Below, one piece after another: positions 1 to 5,640 of a DNA stretch of 6,585 bases. The position numbers and the translations under genes were made by a program. The notes beneath the pieces were generated by a model. That model saw nothing but the letters and a program-made list of their open reading frames with translations. It was not told the DNA's origin and did no database searches. Location of the stretch: assembly GCA_021847625.1 (NCBI GenBank), contig JAJZQK010000194.1, positions 1-6,585 on the forward strand. Direction: 5' to 3'. Position 1 is the first letter of the stretch; each line of letters begins with the position of its first letter. The stretch is from Chloroflexota bacterium. Its GTDB lineage: Bacteria > Chloroflexota > FW602-bin22 > JAMCYS01.

Positions 1-79
1 GCTAGGAGCAAGTGCGACATGCTAGGTGAGCACGTTTCGGGCACAGGCGGACGGAGAAGATATCGGGAGGAAATGGTGA

Positions 80-1162
<1,083 letters not shown>

Positions 1163-1205
1163 TGGGCGGCCGGTGGCTACCTCCCCCTGTGAGAGGCTGC
1201 CGATT

Positions 1206-1237
1206 GTAGCGCGGGGGGCTTGTCCCCCGCGGTCCGG
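1206..1237. repeat. GC-rich palindromic intergenic repeat, copy A
   Basis: GCGGGGG (1211-1217) pairs with CCCCCGC (1224-1230) across a 6-nt loop. The 16-mer GTCCCCCGCGGTCCGG at 1222-1237 recurs exactly at 5044-5059, and similarity extends upstream with a few mismatches and one indel (1206-1237 against 5029-5059). It lies 43 nt after the ATPase stop. It could serve as a 3' mRNA end structure, but no T-tract follows, so it is not a standard intrinsic terminator. It looks like a dispersed extragenic palindrome. Confidence 0.6.
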
Positions 1238-1284
1238 CCCCCCGTCTGCCGCGGCGAAGGGGCCTAGGGTCTCTGCCGCCAGTA

Positions 1285-1293
1285 TGGTAGAAT
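1285..1293 (+). promoter_or_regulatory. Possible extended -10 promoter element
   Basis: TGGTAGAAT reads as TGn followed by a hexamer matching TATAAT at five of six positions. It sits in the only long gap before the AlkP-like gene. No convincing TTGACA-like -35 is visible at the usual distance, although extended -10 promoters can work without one. Transcription would start near 1300, giving a leader of about 200 nt. This is a weak, context-based call. Confidence 0.3.
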
Positions 1294-1412
1294 GTGGGTG
1301 GCAGTCGTCCGAGTGTCCCCTCGGGTTGGAACCATTGCGCCAAATTGCGCCTCGGGGGGACAGCTGAGCCCGCCAAGGCGGGGGCAATTGCTCGGCACGT
1401 GTAGGTTAGATC

Positions 1413-1448
1413 GATGGGAGGGGGCCTGGAGCAGGCCCGCCCCCCATT
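1413..1448 (+). other. Strong hairpin in the leader of the AlkP-like gene
   Basis: The apical stem GGGCCTG (1422-1428) pairs perfectly with CAGGCCC (1432-1438) over a 3-nt loop. It continues outward with GG (1420-1421) to CC (1440-1441) and ATGGG (1414-1418) to CCCAT (1443-1447), interrupted by one bulged G (1439) and one A-C mismatch. No T-tract follows, so I do not call a terminator. It ends about 50 nt before the start codon and could act as a leader or mRNA-stability structure. Confidence 0.5.
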
Positions 1449-1497
1449 CGGATTCAGCGTTTACCAAGCTAGAATAACCGCAAGAAAGGAGAGAGGA

Positions 1498-2286
1498 ATG
1501 CCAGAGGAAATCAAGAAGGTAATCGTCGTGGCACTGGAAGGTGCCAGCGGCAGTGAGGTATACGAGCTGGCTCGCTCGGGCAAGATGCCGAACCTGCAGG
1601 GCCTAATGGGCACCGGCGCGACCGTTACCGGCGTCGCCGTCGAGCCGTCGCCGGCCGCCAGCCTCGCGACCCTCGCCACCGGCGCCCACCCGGCGACCCA
1701 CGGCGTGAGCAAGGACGAAGAAAGCAAAGCCCAGTACGTTTGGCAAGCGGCTGAGCAGGCCAGCAAGAGGGGCTTGCTGCTCAACTATCCCGCCTCGATG
1801 GCCCCCGAGTACAGCGAGGACCACCCCGAGGAGCTGACCAAGCCGGCCAGCCAGGACGCCGCCTACTTCGACCAGTTGGGCTCGTACCTGCTCAGCAGCC
1901 CCGACTGGGACGTCGCCTTCGCGCGCGTCCAGTCCAGCGCCGTCCAGCTACAGGAGGTAGACGAGAATCTGGGCAAGGTGTTCGACGCCGCCGATTTCGA
2001 GACGATGCGTGTGTTCGTCGTCATCCCGAGCGGTGAGGGCGACGGTCTCGTCGTCTTGGACGGCCCGGGCATCCGGCGTGGCGCCGTCGTCGAGCGGCCG
2101 GTCGAGCTGGCCGACGTCGCCCCGACGGTCTGCTACCTAGCGGAGACACCTGTCCCGGCCGAGTGCGAGGGCGGCATCATCTACCAGGCCCTGGAGGATC
2201 CGAACGCCAAGATCCTCGAGCTACAGTCCTGCCGTCGCAATTACGAGCGTCTGCGCCGCAGCGGTGGCGCCACGCCGATGTGCTAG
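1498..2286 (+). CDS. Short AlkP-superfamily-like protein, probably a pseudoenzyme
   Basis: This 262-residue protein is a compact relative of the large AlkP-superfamily proteins downstream. Shared landmarks are the strand KKVIVVALEG (6-15), the ATLATGAHPATHGV block (57-70), YVWQAAE (80-86), VDENLGKVFDAAD (154-166), a C-terminal block around LADVAPTVCYL (204-214) and EGGIIYQALEDP (224-235). Key residues have changed. The metal-ligand Asp (D16 in the large proteins) is Glu14, and the nucleophile Thr (T55) aligns with Ser51. The DxxxH pair is replaced in FARVQSSAVQL (141-151), and the Asp-His pair of the SDHSG motif aligns with IPSGEG (176-181). The fold is probably kept, but metal-dependent catalysis is doubtful, so a regulatory or binding role is inferred. 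No signal peptide is seen. The ATG at 1498 is preceded by AAAGGAG (1485-1491) with ideal spacing. An in-frame upstream start at 1414 falls inside a hairpin and is rejected. OsmC gene 1 follows after 61 nt. Confidence 0.85.
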   Translation: MPEEIKKVIVVALEGASGSEVYELARSGKMPNLQGLMGTGATVTGVAVEPSPAASLATLATGAHPATHGVSKDEESKAQYVWQAAEQASKRGLLLNYPASMAPEYSEDHPEELTKPASQDAAYFDQLGSYLLSSPDWDVAFARVQSSAVQLQEVDENLGKVFDAADFETMRVFVVIPSGEGDGLVVLDGPGIRRGAVVERPVELADVAPTVCYLAETPVPAECEGGIIYQALEDPNAKILELQSCRRNYERLRRSGGATPMC

Positions 2287-2296
2287 AGAGATGATT

Positions 2297-2332
2297 ATTG
2301 GCGCTACCCTCCCTGAAGCGGGTGGCGCCAAT
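2297..2332 (+). other. 13-bp stem-loop directly upstream of OsmC gene 1
   Basis: ATTGGCGC (2297-2304) pairs perfectly with GCGCCAAT (2325-2332). The stem continues through a T-G wobble, an A-T pair and CCC/GGG (2307-2309 with 2320-2322), leaving a 10-nt loop. It lies between the AlkP-like stop and the OsmC ribosome binding site (GAGAGG, 2335-2340), only 2 nt from the latter. No T-run follows. It may modulate OsmC translation, protect or process the mRNA, or bind a regulator as DNA. The second OsmC gene lacks this sequence. Confidence 0.6.
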
Positions 2333-2347
2333 TCGAGAGGGAATACG

Positions 2348-2776
2348 ATGTCCACGAATACGGCTGTTGTTACCCTGCAGGAGAACGTCCGCTGGAAGGC
2401 GGAGTCGGGCTCCGGCCATTCTGTCATCATCGACGGCCCGGTCGAGGCAGGCGGCGAGAACGCTGGCTTCCGCCCGATGGAGCTGATGCTCGTCGCCCTC
2501 GGAGGCTGCATGGCCTACGACATGTTGATGATCCTCACCCGCATGCGCGAGGACATCACGGGCTACGAGCTCAAGGCGAACGGCGAGCGTGCCGACGACC
2601 CGCCGACCGTCTACACCTCGGTCAAACTTGAGCACACGATCACCGGCCACGATGTCTCCGAGGCGAATGTCAAGCGGGCGCTCTCTTTGGCCGAGAACAA
2701 GTACTGCTCCGCCTCGGCGATGTTCTCGAAGACGGCGAAACTCACCAACAGCTTCCGCATTGTAGAAGCCGGCTAG
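2348..2776 (+). CDS. OsmC family protein (copy 1)
   Basis: This 142-residue protein belongs to the OsmC/Ohr family, whose characterised members reduce organic or inorganic peroxides with a cysteine pair. It resembles the small YhfA-like subgroup. The family core GFRPMELMLVALGGC (40-54) carries the first cysteine, C54, and Glu45. The second cysteine is C120 in NKYCSASAMF (117-126). The conserved segment REDITGYEL (67-75) lies between them. Known OsmC proteins act as cytoplasmic dimers; no signal or membrane segment is seen. The ATG at 2348 is chosen over the upstream in-frame ATG at 2291 because it has GAGAGG 7 nt upstream, it avoids the hairpin, and it gives the same N-terminus (MSTxTAxVTLQE) and length as the second copy. 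By hand count it is about 63% identical to copy 2. It sits between two AlkP-superfamily genes, probably as one operon. The reductant and substrate are unknown. Confidence 0.94.
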   Translation: MSTNTAVVTLQENVRWKAESGSGHSVIIDGPVEAGGENAGFRPMELMLVALGGCMAYDMLMILTRMREDITGYELKANGERADDPPTVYTSVKLEHTITGHDVSEANVKRALSLAENKYCSASAMFSKTAKLTNSFRIVEAG

Positions 2777-2802
2777 CCGTGGCGCTATCTGGCTACTCTC
2801 TG

Positions 2803-2812
2803 CAAATATTTG
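2803..2812. promoter_or_regulatory. AT-rich 10-bp perfect palindrome before AlkP gene 1
   Basis: CAAATATTTG is a perfect palindrome in an otherwise GC-rich region, ending 18 nt before the ATG at 2831. It could be a regulator site or simply an unstructured AT-rich patch that keeps the ribosome binding site open. The gap before the second AlkP gene lacks it. Confidence 0.2.
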
Positions 2813-2830
2813 AATACCGAAGGAGAAACG

Positions 2831-3520
2831 ATGGCTGAAGCGAAGGAAGCCAAGAAAGTAATCATGCTGGGCATCGATGGGGGCTCCCCCGCCCTCATCA
2901 AGCGCTTCGTGAAGGAGGGGAAGCTCCCCAACTTCCAGAAGATGATGGAGAAGGGCGTCTTCAAGGAGATCATCGAGCCGCTGCCCACTATCACCCCGCC
3001 CAACTGGACGACCATCACCACCGGCGCCTGGCCGGGGACCCACGGCATCACCGACTTCTATCTGCCGCAGGAGCCCGGTGAAGAGCTCGACCAGATTCAG
3101 CACGGCTTCAACACCCGCCGCTGCAAGGCCGAGTACATCTGGCAGGCCGCCGAACGGGCCGGCAAGAAGCCCATCCTCGTCAAGTGGGAAGTCTCCTGGC
3201 CGCCGGTTCACAACGGCATCCAGATCGAGGGCTGCGGCCCGGGCGTCGTCAACTACTTCGAGTTGGGCCCCGTGCGCCTGCACACCGTCGAAGATCTGCC
3301 GATGACCAACCGCATCCACCTCAAGCCGGCCGAGGGGTGGCAAAACCTCGACCCCAAGTGGGAGGCTCTGGAAGGCGAGGTCATCATCGCCCTGCACGGC
3401 GGCGCCGAGCAGGAGTACCAGATGCTCGTCACCAAGGCGCGTGGCTCCGGCTACGACACGGTGATGGTCTTCTCCGGTAAGGATGCCGCCAAGCCCATTG
3501 CCACCATGCGCATGGGCTAG
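2831..3520 (+). CDS. AlkP-superfamily phosphohydrolase copy 1, N-terminal part (ends at in-frame amber codon)
   Basis: These 229 codons encode the N-terminal third of a 679-codon AlkP-superfamily protein (type I phosphodiesterase / nucleotide pyrophosphatase-like, similar to proteins annotated as predicted phosphohydrolase or phosphomutase). Visible landmarks are VIMLGIDGG (10-18) with metal ligand D16, ITPPNWTTITTGAWPGTHGI (54-73) with probable nucleophile T55, and YIWQAAE (102-108). No signal peptide is present, so a cytoplasmic enzyme is expected. The frame stops at TAG 3518-3520 after IATMRMG. The downstream paralogue reads CAG at that codon and continues with WSEWV, as this gene does after its TAG. 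The fragment alone lacks five of the seven active-site residues and should not be a complete enzyme. The ATG at 2831 has AAGGAG at 2820-2825 and matches the start of copy 2. An upstream TTG at 2810 is in frame but has no support. It lies 54 nt after OsmC gene 1. Confidence 0.85.
   Translation: MAEAKEAKKVIMLGIDGGSPALIKRFVKEGKLPNFQKMMEKGVFKEIIEPLPTITPPNWTTITTGAWPGTHGITDFYLPQEPGEELDQIQHGFNTRRCKAEYIWQAAERAGKKPILVKWEVSWPPVHNGIQIEGCGPGVVNYFELGPVRLHTVEDLPMTNRIHLKPAEGWQNLDPKWEALEGEVIIALHGGAEQEYQMLVTKARGSGYDTVMVFSGKDAAKPIATMRMG
3518..3520 (+). other. In-frame amber codon splitting AlkP copy 1
   Basis: TAG replaces the CAG (Gln230) found at the equivalent codon of copy 2 (6328-6330), which needs a single C-to-T change. 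The frame continues without another stop for 449 codons to TAG 4868-4870, and the encoded protein stays alignable immediately on both sides (MRMG, stop, WSEWV). No frameshift is involved. The next possible start is ATG 3551, 30 nt downstream. The whole locus 2831-4870 can therefore be read as one interrupted gene. Nonsense mutation, read-through, reinitiation and base-call error all remain possible. Confidence 0.9.
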
Positions 3521-3550
3521 TGGTCGGAGTGGGTCGTCGACACGCTCGAC

Positions 3551-4870
3551 ATGACCCCGGATGCCGAGAAGCTCGCCGCCCGTGAGGCCGAGCGCGCCAA
3601 GGTCAAGGGCTATGCCCTGAAGGAAGGCCAGGATACCCAGTCACGCCTGACAATGGCGCAGCGCGCCCGCGAGGGCTTGATGCCCAAGGGCAAGGCGAAG
3701 GCGTCGTTCCGCTTCAAGCTGCTAAACCTGTCGCGCGACGCCAGCGAGCTGGAGCTGTTCTCGACCCAGATCTGGCCCATCTCCGGCTACACCCAGCCCC
3801 TGGAGCTGGGCGAGGAGCTCTTCGAGAACGTCGGGCCCTTCTTCACCAACCCCGCCCGCGACGCCCTGCACTACGAGTGGATCGACGAGCGCACCTACTA
3901 CGAACTGCAAGACTACCAGCACCAGTGGCTGGCCAAGGCCGCCAAGTACCTCACCTCCACCCGGGAGTGGGACCTGCTCTACGTGGAGACGCACTGCGGC
4001 GACTACATCAACCACTTCTATATGCAGCAGTTCGACCCCGATATCGCCTCCGAGGCCCAGATCAGGAATGCTACCTCCTGGCTGACCCGGCACTACCAGT
4101 CCATCGACCGCATGCTGGGTGAGCTGATGTCGCTGGCCGACGACGACACCCTGGTCGGCATCGTCTCCGACCACTCCGGCACCCCCTCGCCGTGGGGCTA
4201 CCTCGACACGCGCAAGGTCCTCGAGGACGCCGGACTGCTCGTGTTCAAGGACGAGAACGGCAGGCGGGTCGTGGACTGGTCCAAGACCAAGGCCTATCCG
4301 CAGCGCACCATCTATGTCTACGTGAACCTGAAGGGACGCGACCCGCACGGCATCGTCGAGCCCGAGGACTACGAGAACGTCCAGGAGGAGATCGTCGAGG
4401 CGCTCCGTGGGGCCATCCACCCGAAGAGCGGCAAGCACGCCTACACGGTGGTCTTCAAGAAGCACGAGGCCGAGCTGATCGGTCTCTACGGCGACAGGGT
4501 CGGCGACGTCGTCTACGCCCTGCGCCCCGAGGCCGACCTGGAGCACGGTCACGAGCTGCCCACGTCCAGGGTCAAGGAAGTGGACATGCACTCGATCTTC
4601 TTCCTAGCGGGGCCGAACGTCAAGGAGGGCGTCCATCTGGACGGCATGGCCTACCTGACCTCGGTCTCCCCGACCATCGCCTACCTGCTCGGCATCCCGA
4701 TGCCGCGCAACGCCGAGGGCGCCATCCTCTACGAGGCCCTGGTCGACCCCGACCTGCGCCTCCACCTCCAGCGCAAGGCCGAGAAGGAGCGCGACCGCTG
4801 GCGGGTCATGTATAGGGGCATTGCCGTCGAGTACGACCTGAACCCGCGGCCCGAGCTCGAGGACGCCTAG
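3551..4870 (+). CDS. AlkP-superfamily phosphohydrolase copy 1, C-terminal part (same frame, after the amber codon)
   Basis: This 439-residue open frame is the continuation of the gene that starts at 2831. With numbering for the whole gene, it holds the remaining metal ligands: D391 and H395 in CGDYINHF, D447 and H448 in VSDHSG, and H587 in VDMHSIFFLAGP. The C-terminal core ends with SPTIAYLLGIPMP and EGAILYEALVDP, followed by a charged, probably helical tail. It has no D16 or T55, so it cannot be a complete phosphohydrolase alone. ATG 3551 is the first start after the amber codon but has no good ribosome binding site. If translated separately, it would rely on reinitiation 30 nt after the stop; read-through would instead give a 679-residue protein. 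Codons up to 3775 can be compared with copy 2 without any indel. Cys389 lies two residues before metal ligand D391. The gene is followed by hairpins and a terminator. Confidence 0.8.
   Translation: MTPDAEKLAAREAERAKVKGYALKEGQDTQSRLTMAQRAREGLMPKGKAKASFRFKLLNLSRDASELELFSTQIWPISGYTQPLELGEELFENVGPFFTNPARDALHYEWIDERTYYELQDYQHQWLAKAAKYLTSTREWDLLYVETHCGDYINHFYMQQFDPDIASEAQIRNATSWLTRHYQSIDRMLGELMSLADDDTLVGIVSDHSGTPSPWGYLDTRKVLEDAGLLVFKDENGRRVVDWSKTKAYPQRTIYVYVNLKGRDPHGIVEPEDYENVQEEIVEALRGAIHPKSGKHAYTVVFKKHEAELIGLYGDRVGDVVYALRPEADLEHGHELPTSRVKEVDMHSIFFLAGPNVKEGVHLDGMAYLTSVSPTIAYLLGIPMPRNAEGAILYEALVDPDLRLHLQRKAEKERDRWRVMYRGIAVEYDLNPRPELEDA
3707..3775 (+). repeat. 69-bp perfect repeat inside AlkP copy 1 (partner 6517-6585)
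   Basis: These bases are identical, including all third codon positions, to 6517-6585 in copy 2. They encode FRFKLLNLSRDASELELF followed by STQIW. The codons just upstream (231-292) differ at about half of the amino acids, so the edge of identity is sharp. The repeat reaches the last base of the window, so its true length is unknown. Confidence 0.9.
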
Positions 4871-4896
4871 GCGTAGCCTCTAGCGCACCAATCCGA

Positions 4897-4931
4897 CCCC
4901 TGGTCCCCGCGTAGAACGCGGGGACCAGGGG
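4897..4931 (+). other. Perfect 15-bp hairpin after AlkP copy 1
   Basis: CCCCTGGTCCCCGCG (4897-4911) is the exact reverse complement of 4917-4931, with a 5-nt loop TAGAA. It begins 27 nt after the stop codon. No T-tract follows, so it may block 3' exonucleases or work together with the terminator just downstream. As DNA it is a 15-bp inverted repeat, and a regulator site is also possible. Confidence 0.75.
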
Positions 4932-4959
4932 CGTGGTTCCGTATCGCGTTGACTCGAGG

Positions 4960-4990
4960 GGGGGCGGCAAGCGCCCCCGTTTTGTTTGTT
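4960..4990 (+). terminator. Rho-independent terminator after unit 1
   Basis: GGGGGCG (4960-4966) pairs with CGCCCCC (4972-4978) over the 5-nt loop GCAAG. The stem is followed by GTTTTGTTTGTT, a T-rich tail on the + strand. This should end transcription of the unit containing AlkP copy 1 and makes OsmC gene 2 the start of a separate transcription unit. Confidence 0.8.
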
Positions 4991-5028
4991 GGCCGTCCTT
5001 TGCCGGCCCATGCTTATGCTAGCAGCCT

Positions 5029-5079
5029 GCAGCACGGCGGCTCGTCCCCCGCGGTCCGGTCAGGGGGATGCCGTGCTGC
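5029..5079. repeat. GC-rich palindromic intergenic repeat, copy B
   Basis: Outer arms GCAGCACGGC (5029-5038) and GCCGTGCTGC (5070-5079) are perfect 10-bp inverted repeats. Inside, TCCCCC (5045-5050) pairs with GGGGGA (5063-5068). The 16-mer at 5044-5059 is identical to 1222-1237, linking it to copy A. The element could fold into a long imperfect hairpin of about 51 nt and resembles a dispersed extragenic palindrome. No target-site duplication was recognised. Confidence 0.65.
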
Positions 5080-5120
5080 GATGCTGAGCTTTCTGGCCGG
5101 CCTCGGCCGAGTTCACTAAT

Positions 5121-5150
5121 GGGCCGGGTAGTGTGGCGAGGTCCTGGCCC
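5121..5150 (+). other. Hairpin upstream of OsmC gene 2
   Basis: GGGCCGGG (5121-5128) pairs with CCTGGCCC (5143-5150) with one G-T wobble and a 14-nt loop. It ends 15 nt before AGGAG at 5166-5170. Its sequence differs from the hairpin before OsmC gene 1, but its position relative to the start is similar. It may be incidental in such GC-rich DNA. Confidence 0.3.
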
Positions 5151-5176
5151 GACTCATTGGCTCACAGGAGACGACC

Positions 5177-5605
5177 ATGTCCACGATGACCGCCAAGGTC
5201 ACGCTGCAAGAGAAGGTCCGCTGGCAGGGGGAAGCGGGCTCCGGCTACACCCTCTCCATCGATGGGTCGCCCGACCACGGGGGCGAAGACGCCGGCTTCC
5301 GGGCGATGGAGCTGATGCTGCTCAGCCTCGGCGGCTGCCTCGGCGGCTCCATGCTGAACATCCTCCGGCGCATGCGCGAGGACGTGACCGGCTACGAGAT
5401 TCACCTCACCGGCGAGCGTGCCGAACAACCCCCTACCGTTTACAGGACGATCGTTCTCGAACACACGATCACCGGCCACAAGGTCTCCGAGGTTTCGGTC
5501 AAGCGGGCCCTCGCCCTGACCGAGGACAAATACTGTGCCGCCAAAGCTGTAATCTGCCAGACGGCCGCGCTCACGCACACAATCCGCATTGTCGAGGCGA
5601 CCTAG
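5177..5605 (+). CDS. OsmC family protein (copy 2)
   Basis: This 142-residue paralogue of the OsmC protein at 2348 has the same length and no indels. The cysteine pair is kept: C54 in GFRAMELMLLSLGGC (40-54) and C120 in DKYCAAKAVICQ (117-128). The same Glu45 is kept as well. It has an extra cysteine, C127, where copy 1 has Ser, so its thiol chemistry may differ. Residues right after C54 also differ (LGGS instead of MAYD), close to where OsmC proteins bind substrate, which suggests different substrates for the two copies. The ATG at 5177 follows AGGAG (5166-5170) with 6-nt spacing. The gene follows a terminator and a palindromic repeat, so it probably has its own promoter. AlkP copy 2 starts 35 nt after its stop, which indicates co-transcription. 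Peroxide reduction is the family expectation and is not shown by the sequence. Confidence 0.94.
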   Translation: MSTMTAKVTLQEKVRWQGEAGSGYTLSIDGSPDHGGEDAGFRAMELMLLSLGGCLGGSMLNILRRMREDVTGYEIHLTGERAEQPPTVYRTIVLEHTITGHKVSEVSVKRALALTEDKYCAAKAVICQTAALTHTIRIVEAT

Positions 5606-5640
5606 CCTCCATCCGCGATTGCCGCAAGGAAGGAAAGACG

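Larger units (their letters stand above)
1163..1497. other. 335-nt non-coding stretch between the ATPase and the AlkP-like gene
   Basis: I see no credible gene here. The short open frames have no ribosome binding site and no recognisable protein. The stretch holds a GC-rich palindromic repeat (1206-1237), a possible extended -10 promoter (1285-1293), an 8-bp direct repeat ATTGCGCC (1334-1341 and 1344-1351, period 10), a small hairpin CCCGC/GCGGG (1369-1373 with 1378-1382) and a large hairpin (1413-1448). The last 13 bases form the ribosome binding site of the next gene. If the promoter is real, about 200 nt of structured leader precedes the start at 1498. I could not match the leader to a known riboswitch class. 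Confidence 0.7.
4871..5176. other. 306-nt non-coding stretch between the two OsmC-AlkP units
   Basis: No gene is supported here. In order it holds a perfect 15-bp hairpin (4897-4931), an intrinsic terminator (4960-4990), a small GGCCG/CGGCC hairpin (4991-4995 with 5004-5008), a palindromic repeat (5029-5079), the 10-bp palindrome CTCGGCCGAG (5102-5111), a hairpin (5121-5150) and the OsmC2 ribosome binding site AGGAG (5166-5170). A promoter for the second unit is expected after the terminator, but I see no convincing -35/-10 pair. Confidence 0.7.

Noticed and set aside
1285..1330. T-box-like resemblance in the GGGTGGCAG segment of the leader.
   Set aside because: The matching is short, lacks the conserved T-box core and following terminator, and the downstream gene is not amino-acid related.
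1173..1477. Short + strand frames in the gap before the AlkP-like gene (64 and 61 codons).
   Set aside because: No ribosome binding site, no recognisable protein, and they run through palindromes and hairpins.
1414..1497. Longer N-terminus for the AlkP-like protein, starting at ATG 1414.
   Set aside because: The extra 28 residues resemble nothing in the paralogues, the start lies inside a hairpin stem, and ATG 1498 has a well-spaced AAAGGAG.
2177..3397. Long minus-strand open frame (406 codons) across OsmC1 and AlkP copy 1.
   Set aside because: It spans two recognised genes and their gap, has no family motif, and similar antisense frames appear opposite copy 2, as expected for shadows of duplicated genes.
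3518..3520. Pyrrolysine insertion at the amber codon.
   Set aside because: Not excluded, but not favoured: the paralogue has Gln here, TAG is the ordinary stop of all five complete genes, and no pyl gene is in the window.
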